Numbered from the stretch's first letter, positions 1-7,855 are shown. The stretch is DNA of 8,422 bases from JAFGRR01 sp964499235 (GCA_964499235.1 CAZCKC010000147.1:1-8422), one strand, 5' to 3'. Program-made: numbers and translations. Notes: generated by a model not told the origin, from the sequence alone.

Positions 1-2619
1 GGCCGCAGCGCCGGTCCCCGGCAGCGTCGGCGGCGCCGGGGCGGCGGCGTCGGCGGTCACGGCCCAGAGGTTGACGTTCTCGAGCGCCCGCAGGACGGGC
101 AGGTCGTCGGCCCAGATGCTCCAGAGGCCGGCGATCAGTGCCAGGGTGGTGAAACCCTTGAGCAGGTTGAGCACCTGTGAGCTGACGATCGACAAATCGA
201 GTGGTGACTCGTCGGGCGTCTTGGTGTCGACCTCCTGGCCTTGGGCGGCCTTGGCGATTTGCTCGCGGAGCGCGACCCGGCGCTGGCGGTCCTGCTCGAG
301 CGTCAGCTTGCGGTTGGAAACCAGGATCCACCGCAGCGCCAGGGCGTTCAGCAAGGTGACCAGCAGCAGCCATCCCAGCGTCGACCGCACGCCGGTCAGC
401 AGCTGTGTCGCCGAGTAGTGGTAGCCGGTGATGGACAGGAGCGCGAGGGCGATCGGGGTGCCCAGCAAGAGGAGGTACCACACGCGATAGGTTCGCGCGA
501 ACCACGAGTCGGGCTTGGCAACCTTCGTGTCATGCACCGCGCCCCCATCGCGAAACAGTCGCCAGACAAACAGCGCGATCAGGATTTGGAGGGCGATGAA
601 GGTAAACCGCCCGAGCGAGTTGATCCAGTCCGGCTCCCGCGTCCAGTTCATCGTGTGGTGCAGGACGCCGACCGCCAGCCCGGTTGGCACCAGCCAGCTC
701 AGCTCGCGCGTCAGCTTCCGCAGCCGCTTCGGCGGCCAATCGAAATGCGCCTCGGCCAGCCCCTTCGGCCGACAGAGCTCGAAGAACAGCAGGGCGATGA
801 ACAGTCCGCCGCTGATAGTGAATGACGCCTCGCCCAACGCCTGCGTGAAGACGGCGTCGCCGGGTGCGTGCGTAAAAACGCGGCCCAGGAGCCAGAACAC
901 GACCGGCCACGCCAGCGCCAGCACGAGCGCACAGAACGTGGCGATGACCGTCGGCCCGAACACAGCGCACGTGGGCCGGGAGGCGATGTCGCCCGCCGCG
1001 CGGAGACGCTGCTTGATTCGGCCGCGCAAGCCAAATATGAGCCCCAGCAATGCCAGCCCACCCACCACGTTGAGGGGGCGGCGTTGCGCGTGGACGACGA
1101 ACGCCTGACCGGCTTGCTGCCAGTGCTCCGGTCGCGTGAGCCACGCCAGCGCAGTGCCGGCGTCCCGCAGCGTTTGGAGGCCCGGCCAGGGAGCGCTGCG
1201 AATCCACAGCACGCGCTGGTCGACGAAGTCGGAGAACGCCTGCATCGTCTCGACCAGCCGCCGCTCGACCGCGACGAGGTCCGACAGGTCGGCCTGGTAG
1301 TCGTTGTACTCCTCGATCAGCCGATCCAGGTAACGCTGGCGGGCGGCGACCATCGGGCGTAGTGCCGCGGCAAGGTTATTCCGCTCTTCCGCGGTGAGGT
1401 CGGCGTCGGCCGTGTCCAGCAGGCTGGCGATCACCGTGTCCGGCGCCAGATCGCTCAGGTCGTTACGGTCCTCGCGAAGCTGGTTGACGCGTAGGAACGT
1501 CTGGCCGCGTTCGCGCTCGCGGTCGGCGAGGTCGAGCTCGAGACGGTTGAGGCTCTGGAACTGCTCGCGCTGCTCACGCAGGGCTTGGCCGACCTCGTCG
1601 GTGAGCCCGACGTACTCGACCTGGTTGCGGATCACGCTGCGGGTGTCGTTCAGCGTCTGGAGCGTCTGGCTGATCTCTTCAGTATTGCCCGCCAGGTCTG
1701 CGATCTTGACGCTCAGCGCGCGGCGCTCCTCGGCGAGGTTGAGATTCTGCTGGGCGAACGCCTGCACCCGCGCGGGCGCGTCGGCGAGGGCTTCGAGCCG
1801 CTGCCGTGCGTCGCGCACCTGCGCGGCGACATCGTTCGCCCGCCGCCGCTCGACGATCCGCTGGAAGGCCGCCAACTGGTCGTTGAGCCGCTTGGCCGCC
1901 CGGGCGGCGCGGTCGCGCCGCAGCGTCAACAGCTCGGTGCGCGCGTCGTAGCTGAGCAGCTCCTCGGTCAGGGCGTTCGACTCGGCCTGGAGCTGCTCGA
2001 GCTGCGCTTGGCGGAGCAATGTCAACGCCGCCCGCTGCTGCGCGGTGAGCGATTCGTCGGCGGGCAGCGGGCTGTCGCGCAGCGCCTGGAGACGCTGCTG
2101 CGTCGCCTGCTGCTCCTTGGGGATCTCGATCCGCCGGTTGGCCCGCCGGCGCTGCTCGTCCTCGAACTGGGCCAGGCGCTCGGCCGCCGCCCGCTGCTCG
2201 GTCGTCAGCTGCGCCAGGCGTTGCTCGAGGGCTGCCAACTCGGCGCCCGTGTCCGGCTCTTCGGGCGGGGGCGGCTCTTTCTCCAGCTCGGCCTTCAGTT
2301 CCGCCACCCGTTGGGGCGCCTGCTCGCGTTCCGCGATGAACTGCCGCGCGCGCTCGCGGGCCTCGGCCGCGGCCGTCGCCGCCACCAACGCTTTCTGATA
2401 GGTCTCGCTCAGCGCCGCTAGCGTCTCGGCTGGCAGGTCGCCGCCGTTGGCCAGGTTGTCCAGCGCCTGCTGCACGGTGCCCGGTTGGACCGCTGCCGGC
2501 GTCGCGTCATCCGCGGGCTCATCCTGGGCGTGGACGCCCGGCAGCGTGAACGGAAATCCGAGGCCGCAGCCGACCAGCAGCGCAAACTTCAACAATCGCA
2601 ATCGATCTCTCCGGGTCAT
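1..2619 (-). CDS. MscK/MscM-type (KefA/YjeP-like) mechanosensitive channel, N-terminal part, runs off the left edge
   Basis: The minus-strand frame is open from an ATG at 2619-2617 to the window edge, 873 codons with no stop; an in-frame TAG at 2649-2647 limits upstream starts. Residues 1-31 look like a Sec signal peptide (basic start, hydrophobic core, VHAQ near the cleavage site). Residues about 45-510 are Gln/Glu/Arg/Leu-rich heptad-like coiled coil, as in the MscS_porin periplasmic region of MscK. About eight hydrophobic helices follow, roughly at 517-531, 555-579, 600-617, 641-656, 670-688, 713-731, 747-766 and 814-836. The last part (ESPLDLSIVSSQ, then ALENVNLW) resembles the E. coli MscK/MscM segment just before the MscS pore. 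Known family members are inner-membrane channels that open under hypo-osmotic tension. The pore and C-terminal vestibule should lie outside the window, so channel function is inferred from the N-terminal architecture. MscK and MscM cannot be told apart here. A weak GAGG lies 11 nt before the ATG. Confidence 0.85.
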   Translation of the reverse strand, partial: MTRRDRLRLLKFALLVGCGLGFPFTLPGVHAQDEPADDATPAAVQPGTVQQALDNLANGGDLPAETLAALSETYQKALVAATAAAEARERARQFIAEREQAPQRVAELKAELEKEPPPPEEPDTGAELAALEQRLAQLTTEQRAAAERLAQFEDEQRRRANRRIEIPKEQQATQQRLQALRDSPLPADESLTAQQRAALTLLRQAQLEQLQAESNALTEELLSYDARTELLTLRRDRAARAAKRLNDQLAAFQRIVERRRANDVAAQVRDARQRLEALADAPARVQAFAQQNLNLAEERRALSVKIADLAGNTEEISQTLQTLNDTRSVIRNQVEYVGLTDEVGQALREQREQFQSLNRLELDLADRERERGQTFLRVNQLREDRNDLSDLAPDTVIASLLDTADADLTAEERNNLAAALRPMVAARQRYLDRLIEEYNDYQADLSDLVAVERRLVETMQAFSDFVDQRVLWIRSAPWPGLQTLRDAGTALAWLTRPEHWQQAGQAFVVHAQRRPLNVVGGLALLGLIFGLRGRIKQRLRAAGDIASRPTCAVFGPTVIATFCALVLALAWPVVFWLLGRVFTHAPGDAVFTQALGEASFTISGGLFIALLFFELCRPKGLAEAHFDWPPKRLRKLTRELSWLVPTGLAVGVLHHTMNWTREPDWINSLGRFTFIALQILIALFVWRLFRDGGAVHDTKVAKPDSWFARTYRVWYLLLLGTPIALALLSITGYHYSATQLLTGVRSTLGWLLLVTLLNALALRWILVSNRKLTLEQDRQRRVALREQIAKAAQGQEVDTKTPDESPLDLSIVSSQVLNLLKGFTTLALIAGLWSIWADDLPVLRALENVNLWAVTADAAAPAPPTLPGTGAAA

Positions 2620-2648
2620 CAGGGGGGTGCCCTCGCTCGTAGCCCGCT

Positions 2649-2654
2649 ATTGTA
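2649..2654 (-). promoter_or_regulatory. Candidate -10 box for the mechanosensitive channel gene
   Basis: Reading the minus strand, TACAAT matches the sigma70 -10 consensus at 5 of 6 positions and stands out in very GC-rich DNA. It would start transcription near 2642, leaving a leader of about 23 nt before the ATG. No convincing -35 hexamer sits 16-18 bp further upstream, so this is a tentative call. Confidence 0.35.
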
Positions 2655-2658
2655 ACCG

Positions 2659-2684
2659 GCCGGCGGCTGACGCCCACCGCCGGC
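2659..2684. repeat. Perfect 8-bp inverted repeat in the divergent promoter region
   Basis: GCCGGCGG at 2659-2666 is mirrored by CCGCCGGC at 2677-2684, with a 10-nt spacer. It lies between the -10-like boxes of the channel gene (2649-2654) and the phosphatase gene (2709-2714), so it could be an operator for a dimeric regulator. GC-rich DNA produces such repeats by chance, so the role is unproven. Confidence 0.35.
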
Positions 2685-2685
2685 G

Positions 2686-2714
2686 TGGCCGACGCCGCGT
2701 GTCGCGCGCATAAT
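2686..2714 (+). promoter_or_regulatory. Candidate promoter of the PhoD-like phosphatase gene
   Basis: CATAAT at 2709-2714 matches the -10 consensus at 5 of 6 positions. A weak TGGCCG (-35 match 3 of 6) lies 17 bp upstream at 2686-2691. The predicted start near 2721 gives a leader of about 59 nt carrying the strong Shine-Dalgarno site at 2768. It diverges from the channel-gene promoter. Confidence 0.3.
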
Positions 2715-2767
2715 GCCGCGGGTAATCGCCGCCCGGCGGCATTTTGACCGTTTTTCGCAGCCAGCCT

Positions 2768-2772
2768 GGAGG
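2768..2772 (+). promoter_or_regulatory. Ribosome binding site fixing the phosphatase start
   Basis: GGAGG lies 7 nt before the GTG at 2780, an ideal spacing. This favours 2780 over the in-frame TTG at 2744, which has no such site. It also places the basic n-region and the hydrophobic signal segment at the protein's N terminus. Confidence 0.75.
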
Positions 2773-2779
2773 AATCCGC

Positions 2780-3892
2780 GTGCGCCCGTCGAATCACCGT
2801 CGCTCCGCCATTCCGCTCGAAACCCGCTTACGTCTGCTCGCGCTCGGAGTGGTAGGCCTCACCGCGGCGAGCGGCTGTGCCGCCCCGCCGGACCGCGTGT
2901 CACGCATCGCGTTCGGTTCCTGCGTCCGGCAGAACCAGCCCCAGCCGATCTGGGACGCGGTCGTCGCGGCCGAGCCCGATTTGTTCATCTTCCTGGGCGA
3001 CAACATCTACGGCGACACCGAGGAGATGGACGAGCTCCGGGCGGCCTACCGCGCGTTGGCCGAGCAGCCCGGCATTCAAAAGTTGCGGGCGACCTGTCCG
3101 CTGCTCGCCACCTGGGACGACCACGACTACGGCGTCAACGACGGTGGGGCGGACTATCCCAAGAAACGCCGCTCGCAGGAGGTGTTCGTCGACTTCTGGG
3201 GCGACCCGCCGGATTCGCCGCGCCGGCGCCGACCCGGCGTGTACGACGCCTACACCTTTGGCGAGCGCGGCCAGCGGGTGCAGGTGATCCTGCTGGACAC
3301 GCGCTACTTTCGTTCACCGCTCCCGCGCGGCGAACGGACCGACGACGCCGACGGCCGGCCGGGCTGGTACGACCCGGTCACGGATACCGACGCGACGCTG
3401 CTCGGGCGGCAGCAGTGGGAGTGGCTGCGGCAGCAGTTGGCCCAGCCGGCTGAGGTGCGTTTGATCTGCTCGAGCATCCAAGTCGTCTCGAACGAGCACC
3501 GCTGGGAGAAGTGGGGCAACTTCCCGCACGAGCGCGAGCGTTTGTTCGCGCTAATCGACTCGCTCGAAGCGTCCGGCGTGATCTTCCTCAGCGGCGACCG
3601 GCACTCGGCAGAGCTGTCGGCCGTCGACCCCGGCGTCGGCTACCCGCTCTACGACATTACGGCCAGCGCGCTGAACCAGTCGGTCGGCTGGCGAAACGAG
3701 ATCAACCCGCACCGCATCGGGTCGCAGTACTTCGAGCCGAACTTCGGCGTGATCACGATCGACTGGGACGGGACGCCGCCGCAGCTCACGCTCGAAATCC
3801 GCGACGAATCCGGTGAGCCCACGATCCGCCACGCGGTCACGCTGCAGGATCTCCAACCCGGCGCCACCGCGCTCGAGCCGGCGGGGGGCTAG
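2780..3892 (+). CDS. PhoD-family (alkaline phosphatase D-like) metallophosphatase, predicted lipoprotein
   Basis: A 370-residue protein starting at GTG 2780. A basic N-terminus (R7, R8, R16, R18) precedes a hydrophobic stretch (19-31) ending in ASGC, so Cys33 is a likely lipidated residue; Ala rather than Leu at -3 makes the lipobox slightly atypical. Family motifs follow in order: FGSC (C48), FLGDNIYG (D74), a Tyr in RAAYRAL (Y90), TWDDHDYGVND (D113, D114, H115, N120), ILLDTRYFR, a WGNF motif, and SGDRHSAEL (D273, H275). By analogy with Bacillus subtilis PhoD, C48, D74, Y90 and the GDxH group would hold the iron/calcium centre. Family members hydrolyse phosphomonoesters or phosphodiesters outside the cytoplasm, so a membrane-tethered phosphate-scavenging or lipid/teichoic-type phosphodiesterase role is plausible. 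The exact substrate cannot be read from sequence. The gene is divergent from the mechanosensitive channel, and no adjacent phosphate-regulon gene is visible. Confidence 0.9.
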   Translation: MRPSNHRRSAIPLETRLRLLALGVVGLTAASGCAAPPDRVSRIAFGSCVRQNQPQPIWDAVVAAEPDLFIFLGDNIYGDTEEMDELRAAYRALAEQPGIQKLRATCPLLATWDDHDYGVNDGGADYPKKRRSQEVFVDFWGDPPDSPRRRRPGVYDAYTFGERGQRVQVILLDTRYFRSPLPRGERTDDADGRPGWYDPVTDTDATLLGRQQWEWLRQQLAQPAEVRLICSSIQVVSNEHRWEKWGNFPHERERLFALIDSLEASGVIFLSGDRHSAELSAVDPGVGYPLYDITASALNQSVGWRNEINPHRIGSQYFEPNFGVITIDWDGTPPQLTLEIRDESGEPTIRHAVTLQDLQPGATALEPAGG

Positions 3893-3962
3893 TCTCGGGT
3901 CGCCCAACCCGCGCCCGCACGAAAGAAGGCGGTGCGCAGCGTCCCGCCCACCGCGTCCGCGT

Positions 3963-3991
3963 TTGCCGCCCTCCGGGGCTTGCCCTACGAT
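3963..3991 (+). promoter_or_regulatory. Candidate promoter just before the MutS-like gene, possibly giving a leaderless mRNA
   Basis: TTGCCG at 3963-3968 and TACGAT at 3986-3991 are separated by exactly 17 bp (TTG at -35; TA..AT at -10). The expected start, near 3998, almost coincides with the ATG at 4001, which has no clear Shine-Dalgarno site. Matches of this quality also occur by chance. Confidence 0.25.
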
Positions 3992-4000
3992 GCCGCGGCG

Positions 4001-5953
4001 ATGAAGACCTCACTCGATGAGAACCAGGTGACTGAGCACCCGACCGGGCGCGCGCTCGCCGACTGGCTCGTGGAGCGTGAGCACCACTTCGCCGCCCAGC
4101 GGCGCGAGTGGAACACCCGCGAGGACATCTGGTCGTGGACGCGCCTCGGCATCGCCGTCGCCGTCATCATCGCCTGGATCCTGCTCAGCGCGATGGCGTG
4201 GCTGCCGGCCCTGCTGAGCGTGATCGGCGTCGGCGTGTTCTGGTACGCCGTCCGCCGCCACAGCGCCGCCCTCGCCCAGCGCGAGCACTTCGACCGCCTG
4301 CTGCTCATGATCAGCGAGGCCCAGCAACGCGGCGGCGGCCAGATCACCGCCATCCGTGGCAACGCCCGCCCCGCCGACGATGCGGCCGGCCCCGTCACGC
4401 TGCCCGCCTGCTACGACGACGGCGAGACCTGGCCGCTGACCGAGCAGGAGCGCGACGACCTCGACCTGTATGCCGCGCCGGTGGGGATTTTCGGCCTGCT
4501 GAACCGTACCTCGACGGCCCACGGCGCGCTGCGCCTGCGTGACCTCGTCGAGCACCCGTGCCTGGCAGCGGAGCGCATCACAGAGCGTCAGACCCTACTC
4601 CGTTGGCTCATCGAGCACGACGAGGCCCGCCTCCACCTGATGGCCGACCTCGCCGCCCTCCGCCTCGAGAACACCCGCTTCGCCAAGATGCTCCGCGCGA
4701 TCGACGCGGCCGAGCCGATGACCACGAGCCTCTCGCTGCTGGCGATGCGGGCCTGGTCGCTGGTCAGCTTCCTGATCTGCGGGGTGGGCATTGGGCAGGC
4801 GGCGGTTGGGAACTTCGCCTGGGCGCTGCTGATCGTGCCGCCGGTGCTCATCAACGCCGGCCTGCTGAGCACCGTCCGCGACGCCATCCGCAAGTGCCTC
4901 GAAGGCTGGCAGAACACCGCTTGGGCGCTGAAAGGCTTCCGCATCGCGACCGAGTCCGCCGCCAGCCGCCTCCCCAGCGCGGGCCCGCTGGCGGAGCTCC
5001 GGGAGCGCTGCAAACGCGTCGTGACGCCGGGCGTGCTGCCGCTGCTGCAAAGCCGCACCGGCTGGGTCGAGCGGGGCGGCTTCTTCTGGCAGCTCATCAA
5101 CCTGATGACGATGGTCGACTGGCACATCACCCACGCGATCCTCCAGATCAGCGCGACGCGGCGCGACGACCTGCTGGCCGCCGCCGCCGCCGTCCGCGAG
5201 CTCGACGCCTGGTTGAGCCTCGCGGCCTTCGGCGCCGAGCAGCCGACCACCTGCTGGCCGGAGCTCACCGAAACGCCGGTGCTCGAGATCACCCGTGGCG
5301 TGCACCCGCTCGTCGAGCCGGCCCAGGTCGTCCCCAACGACGCCCACCTCTCGCTGGAGGAGCGGATCTGGGTCGTCACCGGCTCGAACATGGCCGGCAA
5401 GTCGACGTTCCTGCGCATGGTCGGGTTGAACGTGCTGCTCGGGCAGGTCGGCTGCCCGGCGCTGGCGGAGCGGATGCGTTGGCGGCCGCTGCGGCTGATC
5501 AGCGACCTGCGGGCCCGCGACAGCCTGGCCGACCGCGAGAGTTACTTCCTGGCCGAGGTCCGCCAGCTCCGCCGTATGGTCAGCCCGCCGGCCGACGCCG
5601 CGCCGGTTTTCGGCCTCATCGACGAGCCGTTCCGCGGGACGAACTCGGCCGACCAGTCCGCAGCGAGCGTCGCGGTGCTCCAGCACCTGCTGCGCTCGCA
5701 CGGCCTTTACCTGTTGGCCACGCACGACGGCAACCTGACCGAGCTGGCCGATGGGCGCACGGTCCGTAACTTCCACTTTCGCGAGAACCTGACGTCGGCC
5801 GAGCTGGTGTTCGATTACACGCTGCACGAAGGCCCGGCGCGGACCCGCAACGCGCTGCGGATCCTCGAGCGGGAAGGCTATCCGGAGCAACTGGTCGCCG
5901 AAGCGCGGGCGTGGCTGACGCAGCGCGAAACGCAGGCGCCCGAGCCGTCTTGA
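4001..5953 (+). CDS. Membrane-anchored MutS-like (MutS domain V) ATPase
   Basis: A 650-residue protein from ATG 4001. The C-terminal third is a MutS-type ABC ATPase: Walker A GSNMAGKST at 461-469 (K467), signature region DSLADRESYFLAE at 507-519, Walker B FGLIDEP with D541 and E542, then FRGTNSAD, and the switch histidine in ATHD (H575). Residues about 110-440 correspond to the helical lever/core region. Two hydrophobic pairs, 49-66 with 68-84 and 252-268 with 272-290, predict four membrane helices. The N-terminal mismatch-recognition domain with its Phe-x-Glu motif is absent, and the protein is shorter than true MutS (about 850 residues). It is therefore probably not a mismatch-repair MutS but one of the divergent, membrane-associated MutS homologues whose role is unknown. 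An in-frame GTG at 3932 would add 23 residues, but AGAAGG lies only 2 nt before it and the extra residues look non-conserved; the start is moderately certain. No mutL is nearby. Confidence 0.85.
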   Translation: MKTSLDENQVTEHPTGRALADWLVEREHHFAAQRREWNTREDIWSWTRLGIAVAVIIAWILLSAMAWLPALLSVIGVGVFWYAVRRHSAALAQREHFDRLLLMISEAQQRGGGQITAIRGNARPADDAAGPVTLPACYDDGETWPLTEQERDDLDLYAAPVGIFGLLNRTSTAHGALRLRDLVEHPCLAAERITERQTLLRWLIEHDEARLHLMADLAALRLENTRFAKMLRAIDAAEPMTTSLSLLAMRAWSLVSFLICGVGIGQAAVGNFAWALLIVPPVLINAGLLSTVRDAIRKCLEGWQNTAWALKGFRIATESAASRLPSAGPLAELRERCKRVVTPGVLPLLQSRTGWVERGGFFWQLINLMTMVDWHITHAILQISATRRDDLLAAAAAVRELDAWLSLAAFGAEQPTTCWPELTETPVLEITRGVHPLVEPAQVVPNDAHLSLEERIWVVTGSNMAGKSTFLRMVGLNVLLGQVGCPALAERMRWRPLRLISDLRARDSLADRESYFLAEVRQLRRMVSPPADAAPVFGLIDEPFRGTNSADQSAASVAVLQHLLRSHGLYLLATHDGNLTELADGRTVRNFHFRENLTSAELVFDYTLHEGPARTRNALRILEREGYPEQLVAEARAWLTQRETQAPEPS

Positions 5954-6025
5954 ACCAGGGTGCGGAGTTCGTCCAATCGCGCGAGCGGCGCGGGTTGCTT
6001 GCATGAGCGCGGCCACGGGCCTTAC

Positions 6026-6054
6026 TTCTCAGCCATGGCGTGTCCGATTACACT
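6026..6054 (+). promoter_or_regulatory. Candidate promoter of the radical SAM gene
   Basis: TTCTCA at 6026-6031 (4 of 6 against the -35 consensus) and TACACT at 6049-6054 (4 of 6 against the -10) are spaced by 17 bp. Transcription from about 6061 would leave a leader of some 87 nt. It suggests transcription independent of the MutS-like gene, but the support is pattern only. Confidence 0.2.
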
Positions 6055-6136
6055 GCGCGGCGGCTTGATCACGGAGGCTGGACCGGCGCGGCCGCTTGCC
6101 GCGCGCCGACGCACGTCGACAACGCACGCCTAAGAC

Positions 6137-6141
6137 AAGGA
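6137..6141 (+). promoter_or_regulatory. Ribosome binding site fixing the radical SAM start
   Basis: AAGGA lies 6 nt before GTG 6148. The resulting N terminus, MKIALVNP, is the typical first beta-strand of a cobalamin-binding domain. An in-frame GTG at 6040 would add 36 residues with no domain character, so 6148 is preferred. Confidence 0.7.
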
Positions 6142-6147
6142 TCGTCT

Positions 6148-7785
6148 GTGAAAATCGCCCTGGTGAATCCCGTAACCCGCCGCGCGCAGGGTTACCACAC
6201 GGTCGGCAGCTATATTCCCCAGCTTGGCCTGCAGGTTTTGGCCGAGCTCGTTCCCGATAACCATGACGTCGCGATCATCGACGAGATCTTCGGCCCCGAC
6301 GCCGAGCGGCTCATCACCGCCGGCGGGTTCGACCTCGTCGGCATCACGGCCTACACCAGCGGCGCCACCCGCGCATACGAGATCGCGGAGCATTGCCGCC
6401 GCCAGGGCGTCAAGACCGTCATGGGCGGGCCGCACGCCTCCGCCTGTCCCGACGAGGCTGCCCAGCACGTTGACGCCGTCGCCGTCGGCGAGTGCGACGA
6501 CATCTGGCCGCAGATCGTCCGCGACGCCGCCGCTGGCCAAATGCATGGCCGCTACGAGGGCGCGCTCACCCCGCTCGAGGGCAGCACCCACGGCCGGGCG
6601 AATCAGACGCTCCAGCCGATCAACGGGAAGTACACCGTGGCGGCGATCCAGACGTCGCGCGGCTGCCCGGTGGGTTGCGAGTACTGCTCGGTGACGCGTT
6701 TCAACGGCCCGCAGATCCGCCGCCGCGAGATCTCCGAGATCGTGGCGGAGTGGAACCGCACGCCGCAGCAGTTCATCTTCGTCGTCGACGACAACTTCTT
6801 CGGCGTCGGCCCGAAGCACGCCGAGTGGGCCAAGGAGCTGCTCCGCGCGCTGATCAAGCACGGCAAGAAGCGGCTCTGGTTCAGCCAGACGACGATCAAC
6901 ATGGCCGACGACCCCGAGGGGCTCGCGCTGGCCTACAAGGCGGGCTGTCGCGGGATGCTGATTGGCTTCGAGACCTTCAACCGCGAGGCGCTGAAGAACT
7001 ACCACAAGGGCATCAATCGCAAGAACCTCGAGCGCTACCCCGAGCTGGTCGCCGGCTTTCACCAGGCCGGCATCTCGGTCTTCGGCGGCTTCATCATCGG
7101 CAGTGACGAGGACACGCCCGAGACGGTCGTCGACACGGCGATGATGGCCGTCAAGATCGGCGTCGACATCATCCAGATCACGAACCTGACGGTGCTGCCG
7201 GGCACGAAGCTCTTTGACCGCTACCACGCGGACGGGCGGATCTTCGCCACGCACTACCCGGTGGACTGGGAGCGCTACTCGTTCGTCGAGACGGTCTTCA
7301 CGCCGCAGCGGATGACGCCGCGCGAGCTCGACGAGGCGATCTACGAGCTGCGTTATGCGGCCGCCAAGGCGCCGTGGGTTTGGAAGCGGGCCTTCCGGAC
7401 GCTGCTGCGGACGCGCTCGCTGACGACGGCGCTGTTCGTCTACAACATGAACCGCGGCTGGAAGCGGATGGCCAAGATCCAGGCGCCGCGCGACGCCGAG
7501 CGGTTCGGCTTCACGCCGCGGAAGACGCCGCGGGTCAAGCAGGTCTTCGACTCGTTCAACATGCACCTCTCGCGCAACAACGAGTTCGCCCAGATGATCC
7601 AGTCGCTCGACGCCGAGACCGCCAGCAAGCCGGCGGCCCCCCAATCTCCACCGGCTACGGGCATCTCCCCATCGCAGCCGGCCGCCGGCGCGCCGCGCTC
7701 GCAGCCGGCCGCCGAGGTCGTCGCCCCGCTCCGCCGCCAGGGCAAGCCCCTCCCGGTCCTCAACGCCGAAACCCCCGTGACCTAG
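6148..7785 (+). CDS. B12-binding-domain radical SAM protein, substrate unknown
   Basis: A 545-residue protein from GTG 6148. Residues 1-150 form a Rossmann-like cobalamin-binding domain: MKIALVNP, FDLVGITAYTSGA near 62, GGPHAS near 93 and AVGECDD at 112-118. The usual DxHxxG cobalamin-ligand motif is not evident, which is common in this class. The radical SAM core follows, with the [4Fe-4S] cluster motif CPVGCEYC (C173, C177, C180), FVVDDNFF, IGFETF (E275, SAM contact region), FGGFIIGSDED at 312-322 and LPGT near 350. The segment after 380 resembles the C-terminal region (DUF4070-like) of B12-radical SAM enzymes such as the hopanoid methylase group. Residues about 490-545 are a low-complexity Pro/Ala/Ser tail with a repeated SQPAA motif. 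Such enzymes methylate or rearrange unactivated carbons in lipids, cofactors or natural products. No neighbour points to the substrate, so naming it as a hopanoid enzyme would be over-reading. Confidence 0.9.
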   Translation: MKIALVNPVTRRAQGYHTVGSYIPQLGLQVLAELVPDNHDVAIIDEIFGPDAERLITAGGFDLVGITAYTSGATRAYEIAEHCRRQGVKTVMGGPHASACPDEAAQHVDAVAVGECDDIWPQIVRDAAAGQMHGRYEGALTPLEGSTHGRANQTLQPINGKYTVAAIQTSRGCPVGCEYCSVTRFNGPQIRRREISEIVAEWNRTPQQFIFVVDDNFFGVGPKHAEWAKELLRALIKHGKKRLWFSQTTINMADDPEGLALAYKAGCRGMLIGFETFNREALKNYHKGINRKNLERYPELVAGFHQAGISVFGGFIIGSDEDTPETVVDTAMMAVKIGVDIIQITNLTVLPGTKLFDRYHADGRIFATHYPVDWERYSFVETVFTPQRMTPRELDEAIYELRYAAAKAPWVWKRAFRTLLRTRSLTTALFVYNMNRGWKRMAKIQAPRDAERFGFTPRKTPRVKQVFDSFNMHLSRNNEFAQMIQSLDAETASKPAAPQSPPATGISPSQPAAGAPRSQPAAEVVAPLRRQGKPLPVLNAETPVT

Positions 7786-7855
7786 CAGAAAAGTAGGTTG
7801 AGTCCTCGACCCGACAAGCTGCCGAAAGACGCGTCTTCCACGGCAAGGCCGCTCT

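Noticed and set aside
241..2421. Several plus-strand open frames across the channel gene
   Set aside because: They are antisense shadows. The minus strand is open for 873 codons and reads as signal peptide, coiled coil and membrane helices.
3896..3911. Hairpin after the phosphatase gene (CGGGT, 6-nt loop, ACCCG) as a terminator
   Set aside because: A 5-bp stem with no T-tract does not support intrinsic termination.
5978..5992. Hairpin after the MutS-like gene (CGCGC, 5-nt loop, GCGCG) as a terminator
   Set aside because: Only a 5-bp stem and no run of T after it (GGTTGCTTG follows). Such stems are common by chance at this GC content.
4595..6016. 473-codon open frame on the minus strand opposite the MutS-like gene
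   Set aside because: Low-complexity composition, no recognisable domain, and full overlap with a gene bearing intact ATPase motifs.
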